A stretch of DNA of 64,000 nt, from contig NZ_CP025116.1 of the NCBI RefSeq assembly GCF_002831625.1, positions 248,001 through 312,000 of the forward strand, in the 5' to 3' direction. The position numbers and the translations under genes were made by a program. Source of the stretch: Nonlabens sp. MB-3u-79. Its GTDB lineage: Bacteria > Bacteroidota > Bacteroidia > Flavobacteriales > Flavobacteriaceae. Shown here in pieces: positions 1-8,721 of this stretch. The notes beneath the pieces are model-generated. The model was not told the origin of the DNA. It worked only from the letters and a program-made list of their open reading frames with translations, and ran no database searches. Each line of letters begins with the position of its first letter. The first letter of the stretch is position 1.

Positions 1-267
1 ATGCTACCGTGTATGAGTAAACAATTAACGGGAATGGACTGTCCTGGATGTGGAATCCAGCGGTCCATTTCTTTTTTATTACAAGGACATCTATCAGACT
101 CTTTTCTTATGTACCCTGGATTATTTCCTGGTATTTTTTTATTCTTTTTTCTTATATTTGATTGGTTTACAGATGTGAAACATGGTGAACAAATTAAACT
201 CTGGGCCACCATCATCACCATAGGTACTATTCTAACGAGTTTTATAGTTAAAATGCTAATACATTAA
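1..267 (+). CDS. DUF2752 family membrane protein (5' end cut by the window)
   Basis: Small integral membrane protein of the DUF2752 family; function unknown. The hallmark motif MDCPGCGIQRS (CPxCGxxR type) is near residue 13, followed by one long hydrophobic segment, a short loop and a second hydrophobic stretch to the C-terminus. It aligns well with the DUF2752 protein on the minus strand at 1216-1602, which has an extra N-terminal transmembrane helix of about 50 residues. The ATG at base 1 is therefore probably internal and the real start lies upstream of the window. It sits 60 bases ahead of the CCC-motif protein on the same strand and is probably co-transcribed with it. Family assignment is firm; the role is not known. 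Confidence 0.8.
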   Translation: MLPCMSKQLTGMDCPGCGIQRSISFLLQGHLSDSFLMYPGLFPGIFLFFFLIFDWFTDVKHGEQIKLWATIITIGTILTSFIVKMLIH

Positions 268-327
268 AAAATATTGTAACATTGTATACCTATTGTCAAC
301 TAACTTAATAATTAAAACCAACCCACC

Positions 328-690
328 ATGCAAAAATTAAACACCACCTTAGTGTACATCTTATCTGTTATCGGATTCTTATGCTGTTGTGTCTACGGTA
401 TAGGAACTATTTCAGCTATTATAGCTCTTGTAGTAGCAAACAAAGAACTTGCTAAATACAATGCCAACCCAGATGAGTATATAAACGGTAACGCGATGAA
501 AACAGCAAGGACTGTTGCTATTGTTTCCTTATTTATTTCATTCATTGGTCTTGCATTTGTGATATGGTCATTAGTTAATCCATGTCTGTTTTTTGATTGG
601 TACATAGGTGTATTTGAAGGAATGGAAGGAATGCCAGCAGAATCTATGGAACAAATTTATCAAGCAGCTGAAGAAGCTGGATGTAGATAA
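328..690 (+). CDS. CCC-motif small membrane protein
   Basis: A 120-residue protein with two predicted membrane segments (about residues 8-35 and 62-88). A triple cysteine (FLCCCVYGIG, about residues 18-27) lies in the first segment and the conserved loop ANKELAKYNANPDEY follows it. This matches the flavobacterial 'CCC motif membrane protein' family, related to DUF4190-type proteins; no biochemical role is known to me. The C-terminal third, after the second helix, is acidic and Met/Glu-rich and ends in Cys-Arg. It follows a DUF2752 gene, and these families travel together with CD225 proteins in flavobacteria. A strong terminator follows directly. Confidence 0.8.
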   Translation: MQKLNTTLVYILSVIGFLCCCVYGIGTISAIIALVVANKELAKYNANPDEYINGNAMKTARTVAIVSLFISFIGLAFVIWSLVNPCLFFDWYIGVFEGMEGMPAESMEQIYQAAEEAGCR

Positions 691-710
691 ATCCTATAAA
701 ATCATAATTA

Positions 711-746
711 AAAAAAAGGGAAAGCTCACGCTTTCCCTTTTTTTTT
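711..746 (+). terminator. Intrinsic terminator after the CCC-motif gene
   Basis: The stem GGGAAAGC / GCTTTCCC (718-725 with 730-737) closes on the loop TCAC and is followed by an unbroken T run. The A run on the 5' side also makes it usable from the other strand. Confidence 0.85.
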
Positions 747-1215
747 GTTGATATCCCGAGCTTAATTTGCTTTTAAACACAACTTCAAATTGATGAGAAC
801 ATCTAGAAACAAAACGCTCCCCAGCTGAGCAAACCCCAGCCCCTATAAACAGAAAACCTAGCCTTGTGTTTTCTCGCACCGAAATCGATTAAAAAACAGC
901 TACAGATTCATAACAGCTTTAGAAAACCTTAATCGCAACGGGGTCATCTAAGGTGTGTTCTGAAAGTCCTACAGAGATAAGTTGAAGTTTTCCTTTCACT
1001 GAGTTATTTTACACTGAGAGGAGCTTTCAAGGACTTACATGGGTTAAGTTTACAACTAAGTATACATATCGATACTTTAAGTTACTTACGCAGCGCCAAT
1101 AAGAATAAGATATAAAGCCACTACATTTAGAAAAGGTCTATTATAGATCAGGAAGAACAGTTAATGACAACTCCTTTATTATAAATAACACTAAGCTTTA
1201 CAGAGCCCCAACAAC
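747..1215. other. Non-coding gap, about 470 bases
   Basis: I find no convincing reading frame here. The longest open frame on the minus strand (694-879) runs through the terminator and resembles no family. The stretch separates two convergent small-membrane-protein modules and may be decayed sequence. Confidence 0.5.
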
Positions 1216-1602
1216 TTATAGATTACGCAAAATAGTAAAAACTATAATGACTGCAAATACAGAGAGTACCAGATACTTATTATTAATTACACGTCTAAAA
1301 GAATGACCCCTCAAAGAAGGAATCCATTCAAAGACACCTACCAAAATTCCAAAAGGCAGTAAAAAAAACAACAGCGGATTATAATTAAAAGCTTTTTCCA
1401 ACTCTCCGTTCAATAAAGAATGAACCGCTCGCTGCGATCCACAACCTGGACAGTCATAACCCATTACGTATTTACTGGGACATTGTGGAAAAAAAACCGA
1501 CTCTTCTGGGTGGTAATTTTTAAACAAAAAAAATGCGGCAGCTGTAAAAATCACAGCGCCGCAAATTAGTAGTATTTTATGATAACTTTTAAAACGAACC
1601 AT
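1216..1602 (-). CDS. DUF2752 family membrane protein
   Basis: A 128-residue DUF2752 protein. An N-terminal helix (KILLICGAVIFTAAAFFLF) is followed by the signature YDCPGCGSQRAVHSLLNG and two further hydrophobic segments. I chose the ATG at 1602, which overlaps the stop of the upstream CD225 gene by 14 bases and starts at MVRFKSYHK. The longer open frame from 1674 would run deep into the CD225 gene and adds only a low-complexity Leu/Gln leader. It is the second DUF2752 copy within 1.6 kb and is convergent with the first. Function unknown; overlap with the CD225 gene suggests translational coupling and perhaps a joint membrane role. Confidence 0.8.
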   Translation of the reverse strand: MVRFKSYHKILLICGAVIFTAAAFFLFKNYHPEESVFFPQCPSKYVMGYDCPGCGSQRAVHSLLNGELEKAFNYNPLLFFLLPFGILVGVFEWIPSLRGHSFRRVINNKYLVLSVFAVIIVFTILRNL

Positions 1603-1900
1603 TAGCAAGTGCAGCAAGGATTCCTGTAAAGAAAAAGACTGCAATAACGGCAACACCTGTCGCAACAGCTGCAATCACCCAGTTTTTAGCTTTTCTACTA
1701 GAATCTAAAGCACCTTGTATATCTCCCATTCTATGCTTGCTCTCTACTTGCGAACTGTAAATAATAGCAATGATTCCAAAAATCTGGCAACATAATATGG
1801 TCACTATAATAGATTCGGCCAACCATGTTTTAGGTGCTGGACCATTATTATTACCTGGATTAAATTGTTGCGAGTGCTGAGGTTGGTTTTGATCTTCCAT
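1589..1900 (-). CDS. CD225/dispanin family protein
   Basis: A 103-residue protein of the CD225/dispanin superfamily, the fold of eukaryotic IFITM proteins. A disordered Gln/Asn/Pro-rich N-terminus (about 1-22) precedes the conserved core TWLAESIIVTILCCQIFGII. The family loop follows, with GDIQGALDSSRKAKNW near residues 59-74, and then a second transmembrane helix. The CC pair and the GDxxGA...S..AK.W pattern are the diagnostic residues. Bacterial members are of unknown function. The 3' end overlaps the DUF2752 gene by 14 bases, and the start lies directly beside the stop of the aminotransferase gene. Confidence 0.85.
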   Translation of the reverse strand: MEDQNQPQHSQQFNPGNNNGPAPKTWLAESIIVTILCCQIFGIIAIIYSSQVESKHRMGDIQGALDSSRKAKNWVIAAVATGVAVIAVFFFTGILAALANGSF

Positions 1901-3223
1901 TTATTCGAATTCTTTAAGTGTTTTAATAATTATTGAAATACACTCATCTAGTTGATCTTTAGTCATCACGAGTGGTGGTGCAAATCTAATAATATTTCCA
2001 TGAGTAGGTTTAGCAAGCAATCCATTATCTCTTAATCTCAAACAGATGTTCCATGCCGTCTTGCTATCTTCTGTATCGTTGATGACAATAGCGTTCAACA
2101 AACCTTTACCTCTCACCAAAATAACCGTATCAGTTGTTTCAATGTACTTATTAATTTCAGCTCTGAAATAGTTTCCTAAAGCACGAGCGTTTTGAATCAA
2201 GTGTTCATCCTTCACCACTTCAAGTGCCGCCATTGCTACAGCAGCTGCAACAGGATTACCGCCAAAAGTAGAGCCGTGTTGTCCTGGTTGGATCACATTC
2301 ATTACTTCATTATCTGCTAAAACAGCACTTACAGGATAAGCGCCACCAGATAATGCTTTCCCTAAAATCAAGATATCAGGACGTGCGTATGTTTTTTCTT
2401 GTCGTTCACAATGTGCTTCACAATTACAATCTCCACATACCGCTAGTAAACCACCAGTTCTTGCGATACCGGTTTGGATCTCATCTGCAATGAATAACGC
2501 ATGGTATTTTTTACATAAATCACGAGAAGATCTCATAAAATCATCATGCGGTGTAAAAACTCCTGCTTCTCCTTGTATAGGCTCAATTAAAAACCCTGCT
2601 ACATTTTCTTCTTGAAGTGCTTTTTCTAAAGCTTCTGTATCATCGTAAGGGATCTTAATAAATCCAGGTGTGTAAGGACCAAAGTTTTTGCGAGCCCCTT
2701 CATCATTTGAGAAGGAAATAATAGTCGTTGTACGACCGTGAAAATTATTTTCACATACAATTATTTTTGCTTCATGCTCCTCTACTCCTTTTTTCTCATA
2801 AGCCCATTTACGTGCAATTTTAATAGCCGTTTCCACAGCTTCGGCACCAGTATTCATTGGTAAAACCTTGTCAAAGTGAAAATACTCTGTCATGTACTTT
2901 TCGTAGAGTCCCAGTTTATCATTATGAAAAGCTCTTGAAGTAAGCGTCAAAGTTTGCGCTTGTTCATTCATTGCATTTACAATAGCCGGATGACAATGAC
3001 CTTGGTTGACAGCACTATAAGCACTTAAGAAATCGTAATATCGCTTTCCATCTACATCCCAAACATAAACACCCTCACCTCTTTCCAGTACTACTGGTAA
3101 AGGATGGTAATTGTGTGCTCCATGCTGATTTTCTAAATCTATAAAATGTTGTGCTTTGCTCTGTGTATCCTCACTCATATCTGTACTTTTATTCATTTGA
3201 TGCAATTTAATCATTTCGATCAA
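1901..3223 (-). CDS. rocD: Ornithine--oxo-acid aminotransferase
   Basis: PLP-dependent class III aminotransferase that converts ornithine and 2-oxoglutarate to glutamate semialdehyde and glutamate (arginine/proline catabolism, cytoplasm). Visible landmarks are the phosphate-binding NTGAEAVE (about 124-131), DEIQTG (247-252) with the PLP-contacting Asp, and Lys289 in ILGKALSGG as the Schiff-base lysine. An insertion at about 262-275 carries a compact Cys cluster (C263, C266, C268, C272) that looks metal-binding. I know similar insertions from Bacteroidota members only loosely. Internal ATGs at residues 10 and 16 are credible alternative starts because the family conservation begins near residue 30. 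Monocistronic, divergent from rlmD. Confidence 0.93.
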   Translation of the reverse strand: MIEMIKLHQMNKSTDMSEDTQSKAQHFIDLENQHGAHNYHPLPVVLERGEGVYVWDVDGKRYYDFLSAYSAVNQGHCHPAIVNAMNEQAQTLTLTSRAFHNDKLGLYEKYMTEYFHFDKVLPMNTGAEAVETAIKIARKWAYEKKGVEEHEAKIIVCENNFHGRTTTIISFSNDEGARKNFGPYTPGFIKIPYDDTEALEKALQEENVAGFLIEPIQGEAGVFTPHDDFMRSSRDLCKKYHALFIADEIQTGIARTGGLLAVCGDCNCEAHCERQEKTYARPDILILGKALSGGAYPVSAVLADNEVMNVIQPGQHGSTFGGNPVAAAVAMAALEVVKDEHLIQNARALGNYFRAEINKYIETTDTVILVRGKGLLNAIVINDTEDSKTAWNICLRLRDNGLLAKPTHGNIIRFAPPLVMTKDQLDECISIIIKTLKEFE

Positions 3224-3325
3224 AGGATTAAAATAATAAGCTTTAAGAATTTGCGAAATTCTCCATACGAGGCAAACAACTCAACTGTTCAAAGGTTCTA
3301 TAAAAACCCATAATTATGGTTAGTG

Positions 3326-3358
3326 TTTGAATATACTGGTATAATTACATTAATTTTG
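3326..3358 (+). promoter_or_regulatory. Candidate Bacteroidota promoter for the rlmD operon
   Basis: A perfect TAnnTTTG box (TAATTTTG, 3351-3358) has a TTTG at 3326-3329, 21 bases upstream. The box ends only six bases before the ATG at 3365, so any transcript started here would be leaderless or nearly so. Confidence 0.4.
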
Positions 3359-3364
3359 ACACCT

Positions 3365-4783
3365 ATGTCAAAACGAAGAAAAAGAGCTCAAAAGTCCTTT
3401 GAAAATGTACCTGTAGTAGATGCTGGTGCAAAAGGTAAAAGTGTTGCAAAAACAGAAGAAGGTGAAGTGATTTTCCTTACAGATGCCGTCCCTGGCGATG
3501 TGGTTAACATACAAACCTTTAAGAAAAAGAAATCCTTTTACGAAGGGAAAGTAACTAAATTTATTGAATTAAGCGATAGACGTGCAGAGCCTGTTTGCAA
3601 GCATTTCAACACCTGTGGAGGCTGTAAATGGCAACACATGACTTATGAAAGTCAGTTGTATTTTAAGCAAAAAGAAGTAACTGAAAATCTTAAAAGAATA
3701 GGTCACCTGGAACTTCCAGAAATAACTCCTATTGCTGGTTCTTCAGAACAATACCGCTACCGCAACAAAATGGAGTTCAGCTTTTCTGCAAACCGTTGGT
3801 TGACACTAGAAGAGATTCAAAGTGACGTAGAAATTGAAGATAAAAAGGCGCTTGGCTTTCATATTCCTGGAATGTGGGATAAAATCTTGCACCTGGAGGA
3901 GTGCCATCTACATCCTCAAATAGGAGAAGATATTAGATTGAGTGTCCACGCTTTCGCGAAAGCGGAAAACATAGCCTACTTCAACCCAAGAGAGAAATCT
4001 GGAACATTGCGCACTTTAATGCTACGCATGTCTTCTACCGGAGAAAACATGGTGGTGATCCAGTTTTTTGAAGATAATGAAGTGCAAAGACTCGCCTTAT
4101 TAAATCATTTAAAGGAATCCTTTCCACAAATTACTTCTTTGCAGTACATCATCAATGAAAAAGCAAATGATACCATTTATGACCAAGACGTCGTTTGTTA
4201 TCATGGCCGCGATCATATCTATGAAGAAATGGAAGGTTTGCAATTCAAGATCAACGCCAAGTCATTTTATCAGACCAATAGCAAGCAAGCTTATGAACTG
4301 TATAAAATCACAAGAGACTTTGCTGGACTTACTGGAAAAGAGTTGGTCTATGATTTGTATACAGGAACAGGGACCATCGCACAATTTGTAGCAAAAGAAG
4401 CAAAACACGTTGTAGGAATTGAGGCTATTCCTGTAGCTATAGAAGATGCTAAAACCAATGCAAAGCATAACGGTATAGAAAACACTACCTTCTTTGCTGG
4501 CGATATGAAAGAAGTCTTTACTCAAGACTTTATCGATGAGCACGGACAACCCGATGTCATTATTACCGATCCACCACGAGACGGTATGCACAAAGATGTG
4601 GTCGCTCAATTAATTAAATTGAGTGCCGCACGCATTGTTTATGTGAGTTGTAACAGTGCAACACAAGCACGTGATCTTGCGTTACTAGATGAGAAATATA
4701 CCATCGCTAAAGTACAACCGGTAGACATGTTTCCTCAAACACACCATGTGGAGAATGTGGTTCTATTAGAATTAAAAAAATAA
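3365..4783 (+). CDS. rlmD: 23S rRNA (uracil-1939-C5)-methyltransferase
   Basis: RumA/RlmD-type SAM-dependent methyltransferase of 472 residues. An N-terminal TRAM RNA-binding domain (about 12-70) precedes a 4Fe-4S cluster motif (C78, C84, C87 in CGGC, plus a later Cys in LEECHLH). The SAM loop is DLYTGTGTIA and the nucleophile is Cys429 in YVSCNSATQARD. I start at MSKRRKRAQK, because the longer frame from 3323 would begin inside the promoter box. It is the first gene of a tight operon with the TlpA-like lipoprotein, DUF6452 and DUF6048. A copy of the GCTTTCGCGAAAGC palindrome lies in the reading frame and encodes HAFAKAEN. Confidence 0.95.
   Translation: MSKRRKRAQKSFENVPVVDAGAKGKSVAKTEEGEVIFLTDAVPGDVVNIQTFKKKKSFYEGKVTKFIELSDRRAEPVCKHFNTCGGCKWQHMTYESQLYFKQKEVTENLKRIGHLELPEITPIAGSSEQYRYRNKMEFSFSANRWLTLEEIQSDVEIEDKKALGFHIPGMWDKILHLEECHLHPQIGEDIRLSVHAFAKAENIAYFNPREKSGTLRTLMLRMSSTGENMVVIQFFEDNEVQRLALLNHLKESFPQITSLQYIINEKANDTIYDQDVVCYHGRDHIYEEMEGLQFKINAKSFYQTNSKQAYELYKITRDFAGLTGKELVYDLYTGTGTIAQFVAKEAKHVVGIEAIPVAIEDAKTNAKHNGIENTTFFAGDMKEVFTQDFIDEHGQPDVIITDPPRDGMHKDVVAQLIKLSAARIVYVSCNSATQARDLALLDEKYTIAKVQPVDMFPQTHHVENVVLLELKK
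3950..3963. repeat. Dispersed palindrome, copy 1 (inside rlmD)
   Basis: Exact GCTTTCGCGAAAGC; the flanks extend the symmetry to CGCTTTCGCGAAAGCG. Encodes AFAKA in rlmD. Confidence 0.9.
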
Positions 4784-4789
4784 CAGACA

Positions 4790-6286
4790 ATGAAAAATTT
4801 ATTCTGGGCTATGACGCTCGTTATCATTTCTAGCTCTTGTAACGAGACTCCAGAAATTGTAAAGCAAGAACAAAAAACAGTAGTTATTTCTGGTCATCTA
4901 CAACTTACTGATTCCTTAGAATTAGAGAAGATTACGGTCTATGGTTATGATATGATGAGTAAAAAATCTTTCCAAGAAGATGCTCTGGTAAATGAAAATG
5001 GCGATTTCACTACTTCCTTCCCTTTATCGTCGGCAAGTGCGCTATCTGTATATGGTAATAACAGTTTTCAAATTATAGCCATTCCTGGAGATAGTATTTT
5101 CATCAACTATACAGAAGGTAGAGATGAAGCTGCTTTTAAAAAGAGCATCACATTTAGCGGTAAAACAGCAACCACTCAAAAGACATTTCAAGAATACCTA
5201 GCTAGCAATCCACTAAAAACGGAAGCCTTTTATAAGGAAGAAAGCGAACTGGATTACAATGACTTAGAAAAGCTTATAGATGACCATACTAAAAAACTTA
5301 AAGACTATTATAAGAACTATCTGGATAATAAAACACTCAACAAGTACCTAAAAGACTACATCGCAACAGATAAGAAGTTTGCTATTATCAATACCAAAAT
5401 GGATTATGCTTCATTTGCCAATTACTACGGTAAAAAAGTGCCAGAAATGGACAGTCCTTATTATAAAGAGCTCGTTCATTTGCCTGAATTAACCGAGGAG
5501 GATATGGTCAATACGAATGCCGCCAATAGTATTCTTTACAACAACCATGCTTTTGCTTCTAGAGAAATAGAAAAAAAATTCCCCGAAGCAACTCCACAAG
5601 AAATCAACCAAGTCATCATTGAGAACGCTATTAAGGAGGGAAGTTACCTGAGCCAGCATACGGTTTCCATGCTTGTAATGGGAGATTTAGACGATCACTC
5701 CACAAAGCTTTACGAAGAAAATTCTGAACAGCTCATAGATTATTTAAAAAACTCTTCCTTGCTTGCCTCCATTCAACAAGAGTATTTAAAAACTAAAGAC
5801 CTTGTTGAAAATCCGCAAATTCCTACTGAAGCAGAATTACTAACGTTTAAAAGCGATGATGCTTCAAAATTCATTGATGAGATCATTAGCAATGCTAATG
5901 GTAAAGTAATTTATATCGACAACTGGGCTACTTGGTGCGGGCCTTGTAAAGCAGAGTTTAAAGAAGCTTCCCCTGCACTTCACGAGAAGTTTAAGGAAGA
6001 TGTAGAGTTTGTTTATTTATGTCATGCAAGTAAAGAAAAGGCATATATCCCATCTATTGCAGAGTATCAGATTAAAGGAAAACACTATTTCTTAACGGAA
6101 GAACAAGGAAGAATTGTTCAACAACAAATAAATCTAGAAGGTTTTCCTACCTATACTATTTTTGACAAAAAAGGAAACCGCGTTCTTTCTGATTATATTC
6201 ACAGACCTAGTTATGGACCTACCTCAGATGTTTTAACAAGACTGGTAAATGATAAAAAGGTTGATCTGGCAAATAGCTCTAAGTAA
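4790..6286 (+). CDS. TlpA-like thioredoxin-fold lipoprotein
   Basis: A 498-residue exported thiol-disulfide protein. The signal peptide ends in a lipobox (ISSSC, Cys17), so it is probably anchored in the periplasmic or outer-membrane leaflet. Residues 30-140 form a beta-rich domain like the DUF4369/N-terminal region of Bacteroidota TlpA proteins. A long helical middle follows. The C-terminal thioredoxin domain has NWATWCGPCKAE with the redox pair C383/C386 and the cis-Pro loop EGFPTY. It probably reduces or isomerises periplasmic disulfides, but the client is unknown. It starts six bases after rlmD and five bases before the DUF6452 gene. Confidence 0.85.
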   Translation: MKNLFWAMTLVIISSSCNETPEIVKQEQKTVVISGHLQLTDSLELEKITVYGYDMMSKKSFQEDALVNENGDFTTSFPLSSASALSVYGNNSFQIIAIPGDSIFINYTEGRDEAAFKKSITFSGKTATTQKTFQEYLASNPLKTEAFYKEESELDYNDLEKLIDDHTKKLKDYYKNYLDNKTLNKYLKDYIATDKKFAIINTKMDYASFANYYGKKVPEMDSPYYKELVHLPELTEEDMVNTNAANSILYNNHAFASREIEKKFPEATPQEINQVIIENAIKEGSYLSQHTVSMLVMGDLDDHSTKLYEENSEQLIDYLKNSSLLASIQQEYLKTKDLVENPQIPTEAELLTFKSDDASKFIDEIISNANGKVIYIDNWATWCGPCKAEFKEASPALHEKFKEDVEFVYLCHASKEKAYIPSIAEYQIKGKHYFLTEEQGRIVQQQINLEGFPTYTIFDKKGNRVLSDYIHRPSYGPTSDVLTRLVNDKKVDLANSSK

Positions 6287-6291
6287 TTAAA

Positions 6292-6804
6292 ATGAATAAA
6301 TACTCCAGCATACTTTTTATCCTTATCACAGTAATTCTGTTAGGCAGCTGTGAAAAAGATGATTTGTGTACGCCAGATCAGGCGGTAACCCCTAGACTGG
6401 TTATTGAGTTTAAAGATGTGTTGAATCCACTACAGAATAAGGCCGTAGATCGCATCCAAGCTCAAGAAATAGGAAGTAGTGCTTTTGCCCCTCTTGATAC
6501 CAGTGGGTCTACCACACTAAGCAATATAGAAACCATCTCTATTCCTTTGCGTACAGATAGTAGCAGGACCAGTTACAACCTAATTCTTACAAAAGATGGC
6601 GTTTTCAATTCAGACAACATAGACTTCAACTATATTCTAGAAGAAGCATATGTCAGTAGAGCTTGCGGTTTTAGAGTCGTTTACAATAATCTTGTGGCTA
6701 TTCAAACAGCAGAAACCTCTGGGATTCAATGGATAGAAAGAGTGATTATAGTAGAAGATAATGTAACTAATAATACAGACGTACATGTTCAAATACTTCA
6801 TTAA
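6292..6804 (+). CDS. DUF6452 family lipoprotein
   Basis: A 170-residue lipoprotein with signal peptide and lipobox (LLGSC, Cys20). The pattern CEKDDLCT, TPRLVIEF and VSRACGFRVVYNNL matches the DUF6452 family, found next to rlmD and DUF6048 in many flavobacteria. Function unknown; probably periplasmic or outer membrane. The last 20 bases overlap the DUF6048 gene, which suggests translational coupling of the two proteins and possibly a shared envelope role. Confidence 0.8.
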   Translation: MNKYSSILFILITVILLGSCEKDDLCTPDQAVTPRLVIEFKDVLNPLQNKAVDRIQAQEIGSSAFAPLDTSGSTTLSNIETISIPLRTDSSRTSYNLILTKDGVFNSDNIDFNYILEEAYVSRACGFRVVYNNLVAIQTAETSGIQWIERVIIVEDNVTNNTDVHVQILH

Positions 6805-7480
6805 CACATTAGTTCTTCTCTCTTGTTTTTTGGGTACCGCTCAAGGCGAAAACGAGATCAAAAATGACAGCGTCACTTATAAACAAGCTTATGGCTTACG
6901 TGCTGGTATAGATCTCGCTAGTTTGATAAGAACTGGTATAGATGAAGAATATACTGGTTTTCAAATTCTAGCAGATTACCGAATGTCAAAACGACTATAC
7001 ATCGCTGGTGAAATAGGTAATGAATCCATTGATAGAACCAGTGAACGTGTAGATTATAAAACTTCAGGTTCGTTTATAAAAGCTGGCGTCGATTACAACT
7101 TTTATCAAAATTGGCTGGATATGGATAACATGATCTATGGGGGCGCTAGACTAGGTTATGCAAATATGTCACAAACCCTTAATAGATACGACTACAATAC
7201 AGATAACAACTATTTTCCTGTTTTTACTAATGTAGTTGATAGAGAGTTTTCTGGATTGAATATGGTTTGGTTAGAAATCCAATTAGGATTTAAAGTACAG
7301 GTTTTGAATAACCTCTACCTCACTGCAAATCTTCAATTAAAACGAAGACTTTCAGAAAAAACACCAGACAACTTTGACCATTTATACGTACCAGGGTTTG
7401 GTAGAACATTTGACACTAACGGCATAGGAGTAGGATATTCCTATGGGATTACCTACCGAATTCCATTTGTTAGAAAGTAG
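6785..7480 (+). CDS. DUF6048 family outer-membrane protein
   Basis: A 231-residue protein with a cleavable signal peptide ending near FLGTAQG. The rest is alternating beta-strand sequence rich in Tyr, Gly and Asn (for example YGLRAGIDLAS, YIAGEIGNES, YGGARLGYANM). It ends in the aromatic-rich strand YSYGITYRIPF, so an outer-membrane beta-barrel is likely. It matches the DUF6048 family, the usual partner of DUF6452 proteins. It is the last gene of the rlmD operon and no terminator is obvious after it. Confidence 0.78.
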   Translation: MFKYFINTLVLLSCFLGTAQGENEIKNDSVTYKQAYGLRAGIDLASLIRTGIDEEYTGFQILADYRMSKRLYIAGEIGNESIDRTSERVDYKTSGSFIKAGVDYNFYQNWLDMDNMIYGGARLGYANMSQTLNRYDYNTDNNYFPVFTNVVDREFSGLNMVWLEIQLGFKVQVLNNLYLTANLQLKRRLSEKTPDNFDHLYVPGFGRTFDTNGIGVGYSYGITYRIPFVRK

Positions 7481-7516
7481 CTCCTATTTCAAAAAAATAA
7501 AAAAGCAGCAGGGTCT

Positions 7517-7912
7517 TTACTCTTCCTCTAAAGCTCCTAAAAGGTCATTATCTTGAAGTAAGTTGTACCACTGTATTACCTTTTTAATATCACTTGCATA
7601 AACACGCTCTTCATCATAGTCTGGAAGTACTTCATTAAAATAATTTTCCAGTTCCTTTTTACCTACCTTATGGCTGATCGCCGGACCGTTAGTTTCCTTT
7701 TCGGCTATTTTTTTTAAAACCTCTTTTAAAGGCATTTCTTTTGTGTAGGTATATATAGAGATATCTTTAAGCACACTTACATTGTGATTGATGCCTACTA
7801 TAGAAGTTTTCTTATCTAACAAAGATTCTACTACAAAACCGTTTTTAGCCTTGTTTTTTAACTGGTATAACCCAGGCTTACCTGTTATGGAAAGTATATT
7901 TTCTAAACTCAT
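7517..7912 (-). CDS. DUF5606 family protein
   Basis: A 131-residue soluble protein, probably cytoplasmic, of the DUF5606 family. It begins SLENILSITGKPGLYQL, with a short SH3-like N-terminal half, and ends in an acidic helical C-terminal half (VIQWYNLLQDNDLL). In flavobacteria this family sits beside peptide deformylase and the RuvX nuclease, as here. Function is not established. It lies 92 bases downstream of def on the same strand and may share its transcript. Confidence 0.82.
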   Translation of the reverse strand: MSLENILSITGKPGLYQLKNKAKNGFVVESLLDKKTSIVGINHNVSVLKDISIYTYTKEMPLKEVLKKIAEKETNGPAISHKVGKKELENYFNEVLPDYDEERVYASDIKKVIQWYNLLQDNDLLGALEEE

Positions 7913-8004
7913 CTTTTTCTTTTTTAGAGGCGCAAATATATATAATTACGCGTAACCTTTACTATTGTGTGATGACTTCAACATTTTTTTTGTGAAGTCG
8001 TTTG

Positions 8005-8598
8005 TTATTGTCTTCTTCCTTTTACATCTGGAAAACGCATGCGATAATCCACATTAGTTTTTCCTTTAGAAATATTAGAAAGCCTGCCTTTTATCAAACG
8101 CTTTTTAAGGCTTGAAATTTTATCTGTAAACAAAATACCTTCTATATGATCGTACTCGTGTTGTATGACACGAGCTATTAGTCCCTGATAGGTATCTGTT
8201 TGTCCTTCAAAGTTTTCATCTAAGTACCTTATCACCACTTCTTCCTGACGATAAACGTCTTCCCTTACATTAGGGATACTCAAACAACCCTCATTAAAAG
8301 CCCACTCTTCTCCATTCTCTTCAATGATCTCTGCATTGATAAATGCCTTTTTAAATCCGACGAGTTGTTCTGATTCTTCTTTAGTAAGTTCTGAATCGTC
8401 GGCAAAAGGGGTGGTGTCTACTAGAAAAAGTCTAATAGGCAAGCCCACTTGTGGTGCAGCAAGTCCAACTCCGCTAGCATTGTACATGGTTTCCCACATA
8501 TTTTCAAGAATCTCTTTGAATTGTGGGTGCTCTGGAGTAATATCCTTTGCTTTTTTTCTTAAAACTGGATCGCCGTAAGCGACTACTGGTAAAATCAT
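8005..8598 (-). CDS. def: Peptide deformylase
   Basis: Metal-dependent deformylase that removes the N-formyl group from nascent proteins. All three family motifs are intact: GVGLAAPQ (43-50), EGCLSIP (103-109, metal ligand Cys105) and QHEYDH (146-151, ligands His147 and His151, catalytic Glu148). The length of 197 residues is normal for Bacteroidota. It lies between ruvX and the DUF5606 gene in the conserved flavobacterial order. Confidence 0.96.
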   Translation of the reverse strand: MILPVVAYGDPVLRKKAKDITPEHPQFKEILENMWETMYNASGVGLAAPQVGLPIRLFLVDTTPFADDSELTKEESEQLVGFKKAFINAEIIEENGEEWAFNEGCLSIPNVREDVYRQEEVVIRYLDENFEGQTDTYQGLIARVIQHEYDHIEGILFTDKISSLKKRLIKGRLSNISKGKTNVDYRMRFPDVKGRRQ

Positions 8599-8721
8599 GT
8601 TCTTGAATGATTAAAGTTTAATGCCTATTGATGAATAATAAACATAATTTATTTTCTTTTTAAAACTATTGATGCCCTTCTGATCAATGTGATTAAAACA
8701 AGACTTGGGGCTTTATAGCTT

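Noticed and set aside
694..879. Minus-strand open frame beside the CCC-motif gene
   Set aside because: It reads through a strong terminator hairpin and has no recognisable family or start context.
4262..4609. Antisense open frame of 115 codons in rlmD
   Set aside because: Shadow of a well-supported gene; composition is that of the complementary strand.
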